Of a stretch of DNA of 64,000 nucleotides, positions 31,620 to 41,936 are shown piece by piece (within the stretch, counting starts at the first letter, position 1; each line of letters starts with the position of its first letter). The DNA is from Doryteuthis pealeii (lineage: Eukaryota > Mollusca > Cephalopoda > Myopsida > Loliginidae), in assembly GCA_023376005.1 (NCBI GenBank), contig CM042145.1, positions 21,297,884-21,361,883 of the forward strand, given 5' to 3'. Both the position numbers and the translations under genes were made by a program. Under the pieces are notes generated by a model. That model was not told the DNA's origin, ran no database searches, and saw nothing but the letters and a program-made list of their open reading frames with translations.

Positions 31620-32540
31620 TTCATTTATTATCACACGTATATATACATTGGTATACATATGGTAATGATCTCGTATATATACATTGGTATACATATGGTA
31701 ATGATCTCGTATATATACATTGGTATACATATGGTAATGATCACGTATATATACATTGGTATACATATGGTAATGATCACGTATATATACATTGGTATAC
31801 ATATGGTAATGATCCGTATATATACATTGGTATACATGTGGTAATGATGTATACATGTGGTAATGATCACGTATATATACATTGGTATACATGTGGTAAT
31901 GGTCACGTATATATACATTGGTATACATGTGGTAATGATCATGTATTTATACATTGGTATACATATGGTAATGATCACGTATATATACATTGGTATACAT
32001 GTGGTAATGATCATGTATATATACATTGGTATACATGTGGTAATGATCACATATATATACATTGATATACATGTGGTAATGATCACGTATACATGTGATA
32101 ATGATCACGTATATATACATTGGTATATATATATGATAATGATCATGTATTTATACATTGGTATATATATATGATAATGATCATGTATTTATACATTGGT
32201 ATATATATATGATAATGATCATGTATTTATACATTGGTATATATATATGACAATGATCACATATTTATACATTGGTATATATATATGACAATGATCACAT
32301 TTATACATTGGTATACATATGACAATGTTCATGTATTTATACATTGGTATATATATATGATAATGATCATGTATTTATACATTGGTATACATATGATAAT
32401 GATCACGTATTTATACATTGGTATATACATATGATAATGTTCACATATTTATACATTGGTATATACATATGATAATGTTCACATATTTATACATTGGTAT
32501 ATACATATGATAATGTTCACGTATTTATACATTGATAGGT
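31620..32540. repeat. Minisatellite, 36-bp unit, about 25 copies
   Basis: Unit close to cgtatatatacattggtata / catatggtaatgatca, with subfamilies (cacgta, catgta, catttata; one- to two-base length variants near 31840 and 32290). Unit length divisible by three leaves frames open on both strands; these are not genes. It lies within a duplicated SINE tract (flanks aatttgttgggtgatt on both sides). Confidence 0.95.
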
Positions 32541-32559
32541 ATGAATTATTTAGATAAAC

Positions 32560-32795
32560 ACTTGTATGCAAATTTGTTGGGTGATTAGCATGTTCATGAA
32601 AAAAAGGATTTGATTCAGTATTAAATGAACCGAAAAAGGTTCATATGCCATAAAACAAAACAAACAGCAACCACAATAGTGAAGAATCCAATGAATTCCT
32701 TACATTAGGAAATAGTCTGGGAAGCTAGTTTGCTAACCATTGGGCTATGGCAGGTGCCCAAATTCCTTGTGGCAAAATCTGACAAAAAGGAAAAT
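32560..32795. mobile_element. Duplicated 5S-SINE tail plus SINE-C head fragment
   Basis: Repeats the order of 31070-31160 and 31471-31556 without the solo LTR: tttgttgggtgattagcatg, cagtattaaatgaaccgaaa, caaccacaatagtgaagaat, gggaagctagtttgctaacc. Confidence 0.8.
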
Positions 32796-33024
32796 CTAGG
32801 ATCAAGCTGGTTCAGATTCTTGAATGACTCTTGGATCTTAGCCAGAAATTTGACTCTCTTCTGACAACAGAAGATCAATGGTTCCTTGTAGTTCTTTATA
32901 CCGCGGAATCCTTTGGTTATTACAAATAGAAGAATATCGCTCTTCTCCAAGACAATTGATTGGCACCATTTTTTTCCTGCCATTTACCAATTCTCTTTTG
33001 TATTGATCTCCCTATGTCTGACTT

Positions 33025-33275
33025 GTATTCCGGCTGTCTGTTTGCTGGCCAGATTGCACCCATCCGTTTGTTTCCCCCAGATGACTTGCACCTGTCAATC
33101 AGCTTGCACCTACTGTTTGCATCCCCTCATCCCTCGTTTTATCAGATGTTTGTTTGATCCTGGGCAGCTTATACCCGTCAATTCCCCAGCTTGTTTCCAC
33201 CCAGCAAGCTTGTACCTGTCCGTCAGTTTCCCAGTTAACTTGAACCATTCATTTGTTTCTCAGTTTGCTGGTGTC
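33025..33275. repeat. Degenerate minisatellite
   Basis: Imperfect recurrence of gcttgtacctgtc(c/a)gtcagtttccccag-like words (about 30-35 bases). The 125-codon open frame across it has the same repetitive composition and no recognised domain. 32796-33024 is unassigned. Confidence 0.55.
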
Positions 33276-33317
33276 AGTTTTAGTTTTTAAATATCTACCA
33301 ATTTGGTCCATCTACTA

Positions 33318-33545
33318 ACTTAGCCCTGTTGGCTGGGGCTTTAGAATACACCGACTGCACCTCTGTAGAAGAGCAAGACCCCTTTCCCAAATCGGGATAC
33401 CTGTTAGCCATGGGTGGCAACCCGTGATACTTAGGACGGAATCCTGGTGGCTGAGCAGTCCATGATATGCAACACTCTCCTTTGGTCCTTACTTAAGCTA
33501 GACGGGCAGTGTACCTGTAACTGGTAGTACCTGTAAGTTCCATTC
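33318..33545 (+). mobile_element. RP1 retroposon 5' part
   Basis: Head gccctgttggctggggcttt, acaccgactgcacctctgta, cttacttaagctagacgggc; the body then jumps to gtacctgtaactggtagtac. Central body deleted. Confidence 0.85.
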
Positions 33546-33547
33546 AT

Positions 33548-33701
33548 TAGTTTTCAGAATCCCAAGGTGTATCAAAAAAGTACCAAGTTTAAAGCTGTAT
33601 TTACCAAGATAGAAATGAAGAATGAATGGAATGTTATATTTTTCAGAATACAAGGTGTGTCAAAAAGTACAAAAAAATCTCAATCTTTTTTGACACACCT
33701 T
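33548..33701. mobile_element. Tc1/mariner-type MITE
   Basis: Left end caaggtgtatcaaaaaagta, a second caaggtgtgtcaaaaagtac at 33651, and inverted right end ttttttgacacacctta. Followed by (AT)n at 33703-33729. 33730-34100 is unassigned. Confidence 0.75.
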
Positions 33702-34101
33702 ATATAATATATATATATATATATATATAAAATGAACAAAAGACAAATATGAATATTCCTCGCGTTTTATTTTTTTTTTTATTGTTCTCAATTAGTTTTG
33801 ATCTTAGGAGAAAAGTTTTTGTAGAATGTTTTTAAAATAAAGAACTATTATAAAAACTTTCTAAAAAAATGATTTGAAAAAAGAGTTGATATGCTATAAA
33901 AGAAGCAAGTAATGTTGCATATCCCTTTTTTGAATGAAAAAAAAAATATATATATACACGTTTGTTTTATAAGAAAGTTGGTCCGCAAAATGGTTTGAAT
34001 TTTATTTTATAAAATTTTGCGGATCTTCTTTTTTATAAAAATAATTAATTTTCTCCCATTGGACTCATGAGTCCAATCAAAGAAAACTAATATATATACA
34101 T

Positions 34102-34797
34102 ACAAGGTGTGTCACTTTGGCCCTATCTTGGGCTAGAAGGGCGGTCGGAGAGGCCCCCTCCAATCAATCGGCTGGTCATGTCAAGCCCTAGCACCTATAT
34201 GATTTTCCCAACCCTATTGTCTTTATGGCAAGCCCCAACCCCTTTTTATCATATGGGTGCTAGAAGGCAGTGGCTGCGGGTCTACATGTCCTGGGAATGA
34301 CGTTAAACTCTATCTGATGGTGAGGTTCCAGTTTTGGAGGTTTGGGGAATATGGAGCACCGCTTTATCCCCATTGCTCCCTGGTCCACTCTGGTTCAGAG
34401 TGGTAGTACCTGTTAGGGTCCCATCTATGGGTTAAATAGAAAAATGTATTTATAAAAAAATTGTATTATCCATTAAGAATTGATTTATTTCAAAACTTTA
34501 TCGGTATTAAATGACCCACTGAGGTTGATATGCCGTAAAACAAAACAAACCAAAACAAGGTGTGTCAAAAAAGTATCAAACATTTTTTGTACTTTTTGAC
34601 ACACCTTGTATTCTGAAAAAAAAAAAAAATGTTCCATTCATTCTTCATTTCTATCTTGGTAAATACAAATTTAAACTTGGTACTTTTTTGACATACTTTG
34701 TATTCTGAAAAAAATTAATGAATTGAACGTTATTTTTATTCAGAATACAAGGTGTCAAAAGTACAAAAAATCTCAACACTTTTTTGACACACCTTGT
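34102..34797. mobile_element. Tc1/mariner-type MITE split by RP1
   Basis: The acaaggtgtgtca terminus occurs at 34102-34114 and again at 34555-34567 on either side of RP1, then caaaaaagtatcaaac and several inverted/direct ends (tttttgacacaccttgtatt at 34594, ttttttgacacaccttgtat at 34780). A composite of two or three MITE copies. Confidence 0.75.
34115..34554 (+). mobile_element. RP1 retroposon, 5' truncated, with target duplication
   Basis: Starts at ctttggccctatcttgggct (head missing), ends with tail gaggttgatatgccgtaaaa and (CAAA)n. Flanked by a 13-bp direct repeat acaaggtgtgtca. 5' truncation plus a variable-length duplication indicates LINE-type retroposition. Confidence 0.88.
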
Positions 34798-34800
34798 ATG

Positions 34801-34838
<38 letters not shown>

Positions 34839-34871
34839 TTTACTAAGCTTTACTTATTCTGGTATACTGGT

Positions 34872-34980
34872 TCCACCTTGCTTACAATACCTGCTGTTAC
34901 TAAATATTCACCCATCTAAGTATTGAGCAAGTTCACTGTTGCTTAACTTTGATGATCTAGCAGGAACTGGTACTTTCTAT
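34872..34980 (-). mobile_element. 5S-rRNA-derived SINE, minus strand
   Basis: Minus strand reads aaagtaccagttcctgctag, atcatcaaagttaagcaaca, ctcaatacttagatgggtga: the best-preserved box C match here (acttagatgggtga). No hairpin tail follows. Confidence 0.8.
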
Positions 34981-34986
34981 GTAACT

Positions 34987-35009
34987 TCACTCTCTCTCTC
35001 TCTCTTTCA

Positions 35010-35042
<33 letters not shown>
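34987..35042. repeat. (CT)n and (AT)n microsatellites
   Basis: CT run 34988-35005, then AT run 35016-35042. Further AT tracts are at 34801-34833 and 35272-35330. Confidence 0.9.
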
Positions 35043-35046
<4 letters not shown>

Positions 35047-35330
35047 TATATTTTTGTATCTGTATCCATTTTTTGGAAGTACATATACCAGATTTGGGCA
35101 TTAGTGTGAAGCATTAAAGTGCTATATTATGATAATGTAGTTACCATTATATATTCATTTGGGAATAAATATCAGAAAACTCGGTAGTTTTTTTTTTAGT
35201 TCCTTTTATTTAGACGTAGGGGTAAATTTTCAGGATTGTGATCCTCCCTTCTTCAAGACCATGGAAATCAACAACATATATATATATTATATATATATAT
35301 ATATATATTATATATTATATATATATAAAT

Positions 35331-35886
35331 TAGTAAAGAAAGAGCTTAAAACTCTATTTTGCGGTTATGGTACCATTTCTACTCACAGGTATATGAATAT
35401 ACCCAGGAGCTTCATCAGACCGCTAACTTTATTTAAAATGGTATACAGATAAATTCTGAGGTTTCTTTTATATATTTTCTCATGATCCTTATGATAGTAT
35501 CGGGTTTCAATTCATCTTATCTTTTTAGGAAGTGGTTATATTTCTTACTCAGTGGAAGATGTTTATCTGGGTGGTTTAACGCATTTCATCAGCATAGGGG
35601 CAGGCCAGTTGGCAACTTGTTGTCTGCTCCATTGGGTTTTTTCAGACTGGTCATTTTCAGTTCAAAGTTTTCTTTTATTTTTTTTATATTCTCACGTTTC
35701 TTATCATGTGGACTCACAGTTTTAATTCTTTTTGCATAGCATTCATCTGACAAAAAGTGGGGTCTATTTTGGATACATTAAAGTAGAGTATCCTACAATA
35801 TACATTAAAATTAGTAGTTGAATAAATTTAAGATATCTAAAACTAAATATAACAAGAATTTGATTAAATTTATGAATCCCTACTGA
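35331..35886. other. No recognised feature
   Basis: Intronic sequence; an 85-codon open frame at 35482-35739 has no recognised domain and no splice support. Confidence 0.4.
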
Positions 35887-35905
35887 TATATGTATATATA
35901 CATCT

Positions 35906-35977
<72 letters not shown>

Positions 35978-36005
35978 TATAGATATATACACACACACAC
36001 ATAAA
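35887..36005. repeat. (CA)n/(AT)n compound microsatellite
   Basis: CA runs at 35904-35927 and 35990-36001 flank a long AT run. Confidence 0.95.
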
Positions 36006-36015
36006 TATACATATA

Positions 36016-36553
36016 CAGAGATTGACTTTTCTCGATTTGTTTAGCCTTACATTTGAACAGATATGCCTGCCTAATTCATTAATTATCAACTAATTAATTT
36101 TCAAAATTAGGTATGACTTCAATTAAGCACATATTCTCCCAAAAATTGTCAACTAAGGCCATATCAAACACATTGTTTGTATGTTTACTTCTCATACTGT
36201 CGTGTAGCAAGTCACCAAAAAAGTGAGTATAACTGAGTTCAAAACATACAAAAAATCTGGAAAACCTGCTAGTGTAATGGTTGGAATCCCTACCTGTCAG
36301 CCTGGCAGTTAGGGTTCGAATCACACACAGAGCAATTTGCCTGTCTATAACTCTGCTGATGAGGCATAATAGGCCGATATGTATATACAGAGATTGACTT
36401 TTCTCAATTTGTTTAGCCTTACATTTGAACAGATATGCCCGCCTAATTCATTAATTATCAACTAATTAATTTTCAAAATTAGGTATGACTTCAATTAAGC
36501 ACATAATCGCCCAAAAATTGTCAGCTAAGGCCATATCAAACACATTGTTTGTT
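36016..36553. repeat. Direct duplication (~170 bp) flanking a SINE
   Basis: acagagattgacttttctc to aaacacattgtttgt occurs at 36016-36182 and 36386-36552 with about four differences. Between them is a tRNA-like SINE. Confidence 0.92.
36258..36380 (+). mobile_element. tRNA-like SINE
   Basis: Box A-like gctagtgtaatggttggaat and a perfect box B ggttcgaatc, with ctacctgtcagcctggcagt between. It then has ctctgctgatgaggcataat. Only one copy in the window. Confidence 0.7.
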
Positions 36554-36774
36554 TATTTCATATAAATAAATATTTTTACTATATGATATATCCCTATCTA
36601 TATTTCTTCCCATAACCTTATTCTTAAGCATACCGATACAAATCTCGACATCTTCTAAAGTTTGAAGAGTATTATCATTAATTCCACGAATTATACAAGA
36701 CTAGTATCTTCATCTTTATGGGGTTTTTTAACAAAATATTTTGGCTGGTCTATTCTCTTGCTTTCACCAGTATT

Positions 36775-36985
36775 ATCCAAATACCTTGGTAGCAATATCT
36801 CATCTACTGAAAGTGATGTCAACATACGCATAGGTAAAACAGACTGCTATTGACAGGTTAATGACCATATAGAAATCTGATTTCTCTGATAGAATAAAAT
36901 AGGAATTCTTACAAACTGTAGCCATGCCAGTACTACTGTATGGTTAAACCACTTGGACTAATGTAATGCTTGGAGAAAAACTAGA
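36775..36985 (+). pseudogene. LINE reverse transcriptase fragment, 5' part
   Basis: YLGSNISSTESDVNIRIGK, then broken frames with tgccagtactactgtatggt (the VLLYG segment) as in the LINE at 11411. Interrupted by unrelated sequence at about 36986-37450. Confidence 0.75.
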
Positions 36986-37157
36986 TATGAACTACACTGA
37001 GTGGAGCCTTGTGCCACAAGTCATTCCAGCTCAGGCTTTTTCCCATATTGTCCATTTTGCCTGCTGATTTTGTTGCACTGCCTTCTGGAACCTTCCTTTG
37101 TCTTCCTCTTCCCGGATCTCTTGGATCATTAAGTCTCTTTGCTTTTCCTTTGGTCTT

Positions 37158-37262
37158 GGACCACCATTTTATTTTAGAGGATCCTAAGCCTTATCTGTTG
37201 GTCTGAGTGTGCCCAATATCTCTAACAGACAAAGCCTAGGATCCTCTAAAATTGAATGGTGG
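37158..37262. mobile_element. Small foldback element
   Basis: ccaccattttattttagagg / atcctaagccttatctgtt is inverted as aacagacaaagcctaggatc / ctctaaaattgaatggtgg around a ~20-base loop. It lies within the interrupted LINE copy. Confidence 0.85.
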
Positions 37263-37489
37263 CAATACAATAATACTGTAATACAATAAAATGCAATACT
37301 GTAAATGAATGATGTGGTCTAGACCTTGATGGGGCCTAACATGTTTACTTGGATATTCCAAGCATACTAAAACCCCACCACTGTTAACTATATTTGTACA
37401 TATATATATTGTTCAGGTGTTATAAATAGTAAACAATGTTAATAAAACACTCAATTATCTTAACTAATAGGTTATGTGGGGAAAGGCTT

Positions 37490-37800
37490 AGAAATACTTA
37501 CTGTTTTGAACAAATCCTAGAAGCAGCTTCCTATAAAATAGGAGCTGTACGGCCATTTACTTCCCATCTCACAAATGTCACATCTTTGACAAAGAAGACA
37601 TACTGGGCACTGCTGGAGAAGTAGGGAAAACTCATTAACCAAGATAGATTCCTAAACGTGGACATACCAGTGCTGGCTGACCATTAAAAGTTTACATTCA
37701 CCAGCTCTGTGTGGACACTGGATGCCATCTAGAGAACTTGCCAAGAGCAATGAATGATGGCGGAAGAGAGTTGAGGGAATCAGATGATGATGGATTATGC
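37490..37800 (+). pseudogene. LINE reverse transcriptase fragment, 3' part
   Basis: Continues the copy above: gttttgaacaaatcctagaa, actgctggagaagtagggaa, accagctctgtgtggacact, cttgccaagagcaatgaatg, then a GAT-rich tail. Multiple stops. Confidence 0.7.
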
Positions 37801-37825
37801 AAGACTAGTATTTGAATTAGTATTA

Positions 37826-38165
37826 TTTGTATTATTGGGACTATTGTCCTCATCTTCATTGTTATCTGTACAACTTTTCGGACGATGTGCCCTCTGGCCT
37901 TCTTCAGGTATTTTTTTGTCGGACTTGGGAACCTTCTTGTCTTAATCAGGAGCCATCACGGAACTTTGAACCTAACCCTTTATTCAGTCCAAGGGGGTAT
38001 CCAGTTCTCATTCCGCTAACCATAGCTGGGGTACAGGTGTTAAGCTGTGTTAATTATTATTCTATGTTACTGCTGCCCCTGACCAGGATTGAAACTGCAG
38101 TCTAGAGATAACTGTCACTTAGAACTGTCTTAACTCAACTCCTTTATCCACTAGGCTATGTGTCC
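37826..38165 (-). mobile_element. tRNA-derived SINE (family SINE-D)
   Basis: On the minus strand: catagcctagtggataaagg (box A) and gcagtttcaatcctggtc (box B), followed by gcagcagtaacatagaataa, gaactggatacccc-type sequence and the tctggccttcttcaggt region near 37890. Inverted relative to 54272. Confidence 0.85.
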
Positions 38166-38384
38166 AATTGGACAATTCAGTGTGAATTTTGGGAACTTAT
38201 AATCCTAATGTCTTGTTTTAGCTTATTGGGTGTTTAAAAAAAAAATGTTTAACATTTAAAATGTATGCTGCAACAGTAGAGCATTGCATAAGATCAAAAA
38301 ATGTACAGTATGAGTGTGACACTATGTAGTAAGTAAAATAAAAGGCATTCAGCAAGGATTGAAATAACTTTTCTGTAGTAATGG

Positions 38385-38445
38385 ATCTGCAAGACTAGTT
38401 TGCTAACCCTTAGAACATGATGGGACACCATGCAATCAGGAGTAT
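38385..38445 (-). mobile_element. SINE-C head fragment
   Basis: ctgcaagactagtttgctaa on + is the minus-strand ttagcaaactagtcttgcag head of SINE-C. 38166-38384 is unassigned. Confidence 0.6.
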
Positions 38446-38539
38446 AGCAATCCGCAATAGAGAATAATAATATATACAAATGACATTTTAAGTATGGAAA
38501 AAAAATACTAAGTAATTTAAAACTCTCTGGTTTGTTTGT

Positions 38540-38975
38540 TTTTTTTTTTGTTTAATAGCATATCAACATTTAAGGGTTATTTTCATATACTACCTAAATA
38601 ATGAGCATGGAATCATCTGTACAGAATTCATCCATCTTTTATTTTGTGATACTCCTCATCGAACTCTATCAGAAAATCATATTGAATTGGCACTTTAATT
38701 TTGCACCAAATTCGCCATTTTCACCCACTCTCAGGGGGATTATCAGGCCTCAAATCTCACCTAAAACTCCGAATTGAGCACTTTTTTCTCCATCTGTAAA
38801 TTCAGGATCCATGAATAATGTCTCTTGGTATGTTCCCTATGAGCTCTCATTTTTTGTTTAATAGCATATCAACATTTAAGGGTTATTTTCATATAGTACC
38901 TAAATAATGAGCATGGAATCGTCTGTTTTTCCTATGAATAATGTCTCTTGTTATGTTCCCTATGAACTCTTATTT
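38540..38975. repeat. Local segmental duplication
   Basis: tttgtttaatagcatatcaa to aataatgagcatggaatc occurs at 38549 and 38856; tgaataatgtctcttggtat and ccctatgagctct occurs at 38812 and 38934. Confidence 0.9.
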
Positions 38976-39070
38976 GATTAATAGATGGAAATCATCATCA
39001 TTGGCATTTCAGTCTTGGAAGACTATAATATAGTTTTTTGTGCCCCTGAAGTTACAGCACCTCCTGTGAC

Positions 39071-39551
39071 TGTGTTATATAGCCATTGCAGATATATAAA
39101 CAAGAGTGACAGAGAGAGTCTTCAGGTGATAGACAGACAGATAGAGTTGTGACTTACTTGCTTCATTGTCTAGTCACCATATTTTCGTTTCCTTCTTCTT
39201 CGTTTTGCCAATCGCCGTGTCTAGTCTTCTAACTTCTTGCTGCTTCATTTTCTAACTAAGAGCTTCATTTCAAGTCATGCAATTAACTAACAAGACTTTG
39301 TTGGTCTTTGATCAAAGCTTTATTTCTGTATTGCCCATTTTCACCATGTGGGAGTTAACAACCTCAGGCAGACGCACGTCTGCTCTGCCTGACGTCTGGC
39401 TGAAAACTGATTACCTAACTAGTCAAATCACGTGATGTACGAGATTCCCGGTTTTACCAATGGTTTGGTATTTTTCCAACGGAAACCTATCCGCCTACGT
39501 TCTGATTTGAAGGACAATGGTCCCTTATTCTACCCCATAAATTATGCAACA
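39071..39551 (+). mobile_element. LTR-1 fragment, 5' truncated
   Basis: tgacagagagagtcttcagg, cttgcttcattgtctagtc, actaacaagactttgttggt, taacaacctcaggcagacgc, ending aaattatgcaaca. Colinear with 14380-14896. Confidence 0.65.
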
Positions 39552-39736
39552 ATTGTTTTAAAATGTACTGCTGGCACGATAGGATGATGATGAATTCTTG
39601 TAATGGCAATAATTCATCTAAGAATCTTGAACACCTTTTTAAAAATGCTTCCTGATATAACATGAAATGAATTAAAACATTTTATTTTTTTTTTAAAAGT
39701 TATATTGAAATATTCTCTTTTCTTTTCTTTTTACAG

Positions 39737-39826
39737 GGATTTACAAAAATTTACCGTCAGTTCTTCCCATTTGGGGACCCAAGCAAATTTGCTGCTTTTG
39801 TCTTCAATGTTTTTGATGAAAATAAG
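39737..39826 (+). CDS. NCS1: Neuronal calcium sensor 1 (frequenin), internal exon entering EF-hand 2
   Basis: Second coding exon of the NCS-1/frequenin homologue: 30 codons, phase 0 at both ends. The acceptor is a run of T and C ending ttacag at 39736; the donor is gtaaag at 39827. The peptide begins [18 protein letters not shown] and ends [10 protein letters not shown]. The [10 protein letters not shown] block is diagnostic of NCS-1/frequenin; hippocalcin and neurocalcin have FFPYGDASKF instead (family knowledge). FDENK is the first part of the second EF-hand loop, so the splice site cuts the loop before the conserved Asp-Gly. The frame is open with no damage, unlike every other coding-like stretch here. 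The following exon, which should begin with Asp-Gly, was not recognised up to 64000. Confidence 0.95.
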
Positions 39827-39996
39827 GTAAAGATACATTTTTCTTAATTGTTTTTGTTATTTTCTTAGCGATAAACTGTTTGCAAAGGAAAAATAAAAAG
39901 ACGCATTTTTGTTTCTTAGATCTTACACAGAACATTTTCTGGTCTTTATTTGTTGTTAGAATGCTAACAGTTAACATAGCAAGGATATCAAATAAT

Positions 39997-39997
<1 letters not shown>

Positions 39998-40040
<43 letters not shown>
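39998..40040. repeat. (AT)n microsatellite
   Basis: Pure run 170 bases after the second NCS1 exon. 40041-40260 has nothing recognised. Confidence 0.95.
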
Positions 40041-40284
40041 TCTGTATTCGCACCATTTTATTTTCAAAAATCAAAATATCCTCCCATGAAAAAAACCGCT
40101 TTTTGTATACTCAAATTTTATGTTTCTCTATTATTATTATTATTTTATTTTATATTAAAAATAATACAAAGTAGGATACTACATATACAAGGACAAACTA
40201 TTGGTTGGCATTTCAATAAATAAATTTTCATCCATACATTTTCTTTCCATTTATCTTTCAACATATATATATATATATATATAT

Positions 40285-40562
40285 ATCTATTAAATATAAC
40301 TGTTTATACAAAGGTTTTAGTGAGCATCTACCTAAGGTTTCAGGCTTTGCCTTCTTCAGGATACTATTTAATCCCTCTGATGTGTCTGTAAGTACACACT
40401 TTACGGTTATATATTTGTAAACCCTTTACAAATATATAACCTTAAAGTGTGTACTTACAGACACATCAGAGGGATTAAATAGTATCCTGAAGAGGGCAAA
40501 GCCTGAAACCTTAGGTAGATGCTCACTAAAACCTTTGTATAAACAGTTATATTTAATAAATA
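40285..40562. mobile_element. Near-perfect palindromic foldback, ~130-bp arms
   Basis: ttaaatataactgtttatac, aaaggttttagtgagcatct, acctaaggtttcaggctttg, aatccctctgatgtgtctgt, acggttatatatttgtaaac are inverted almost base for base up to 40562. The loop is only a few bases (near 40424). I saw two or three mismatches across the arms. Confidence 0.93.
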
Positions 40563-40619
40563 AAGCTCTTACATTTGTAATTGAGCACTTTATTTTCCAT
40601 TATTTCATCTCGGAAAAAT

Positions 40620-40651
40620 TACCAATATATCTATCTATCTACCTATCTATC

Positions 40652-40696
<45 letters not shown>
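40620..40696. repeat. (CTAT)n and (AT)n microsatellite
   Basis: Tetranucleotide ctat run 40630-40656, then AT run; a mariner copy follows. Confidence 0.95.
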
Positions 40697-40702
<6 letters not shown>

Positions 40703-40705
40703 AAA

Positions 40706-41221
40706 AGGGCCATTCAATAACTAAGGTGAATCTTCCCCACTTCCCCCCAGGATTTTTTTCTATAAGTGTAAACTCTGCATTGTTTGGAATTGCTTTATAG
40801 ATAAGATTATTTTAATCTCAAAAAAATATTTGTTTTATGGCTATTCAAAATGGGTCCAAATCCAACAGAGTACTCCAGACTTGAACAGAGGTCTGTCATC
40901 AAATTTTTGGTCATTGAGAAATTAAAACATGTAAAATTTACAGAAGAATGTGTGATGTGTACAGAGAAGCATATTTTAATAAAACGACATTTAAAAATGA
41001 GTTAAACATGGGTTTGCCACTACAAGCCTCAGTGGAAAAGACAGTCCATCGAATAGAAACACTGACTCTCAATAAAGAAAAAGTTTCGGGTGCAGTGGCC
41101 AGTATCTAAGACATGAAAGGACCATAACTATTGATTTCCTTGAAAAAGATGGAACTGTAAACGATGCTTCCTATTGCCAACTCGTTAGGCAAAATTCCCT
41201 TTATTTATTGAATAACCCTCG
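40706..41221 (+). mobile_element. mariner transposon, internally deleted
   Basis: Ends are inverted: gggccattcaataactaagg at left and ttatttattgaataaccctc at right, with TA repeats outside. The inner coding joins a helix-turn-helix start (SRLEQRSVIKFLV, about 40870) to the catalytic-domain tail (KRQSIE near 41045, DMKGPITIDFLEKDGTVNDA near 41115), losing most of the DDE core. Frame breaks are present, so it is inactive. Confidence 0.85.
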
Positions 41222-41249
41222 TATATATATATTAGTTGAAAAGTAACTT

Positions 41250-41490
41250 TCAGTCGGTAGAGCGTTCGGCTAGAAACCACAAAGTTCCTAGTCAGATACT
41301 GGCCCCCGCCAACTCAGCGTATCAGTAGCATAGAGATCTGTGCGGTAAAGTAAGGAGCTGATGGTAGGTGTGGCACTCCACCTCAGATGCAAAAACAATC
41401 TCCTTGGTCTAGCACTAGTGAAAAGGGGATAGACTCCCTCGCTGATTGGATGATACCGACTTTAGGCCAACCCGACAACTTTTATATCAA
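41250..41490 (+). mobile_element. SINE-B, slightly 5' truncated
   Basis: cagtcggtagagcgttcggc, cctagtcagatactggccc, aagtaaggagctgatggtag, ccgactttaggccaacccga. Confidence 0.85.
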
Positions 41491-41556
41491 TAAAGTTATT
41501 TTTTGATTGTTCACTGAATAGTGACAAGGAAGATATCAAAGATGAAATGAAATGGC

Positions 41557-41561
<5 letters not shown>

Positions 41562-41605
<44 letters not shown>
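41562..41605. repeat. (AT)n microsatellite
   Basis: Pure run. 41606-41928 after it has no recognised element. Confidence 0.95.
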
Positions 41606-41608
<3 letters not shown>

Positions 41609-41936
41609 CAATGTGCTAGAATGCAATGGCTGATGGTCTTGGTGTTAAATTTCTGTATGTTATAAACCTGTTGTCCAATATGTGACTTATTCAACTCCCC
41701 ATGAAGCAAAAATCTGGCATAATGTCTCATTAGTGAAGGGGTGCCTTTCAAGAACCAGGCCTCCGAGGGATGGGTGCAAAAATTACTTAGAATCCATTAG
41801 TATTTTCCTGCAGAAGTCCCTCAGGTGTCTGAAAATCAACCCAGTCAATACCGTTATTATGACCCCTGGAACTGAGCCATAAGTATAATCAAAAACCACC
41901 AAGGCACAGATGTCAGGTGGAATTATTGATCTATAG

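Larger units (their letters stand above)
7805..39736 (+). other. NCS1: Giant NCS1 intron (31,932 bases)
   Basis: Intron between the two NCS1 exons, with gtgagt donor and ttacag acceptor. It is filled with transposons and simple repeats described separately; no conserved non-repeat block was recognised inside it. Exon phases match (0/0) and the flanking peptides are contiguous in the protein family, so no exon is missing between them. Confidence 0.9.

Noticed and set aside
31566..32434. Overlapping open frames on both strands (up to 151 codons)
   Set aside because: 36-bp minisatellite with palindromic units; the reading is repetitive on both strands.
32913..33290. 125-codon Cys/Leu-rich open frame
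   Set aside because: Overlaps a degenerate minisatellite, lacks a recognised domain, and has no splice sites in phase with NCS1.
35482..35739. 85-codon open frame with Arg/Phe-rich text
   Set aside because: No domain recognised, no splice support and no repeat partner; left as unassigned.
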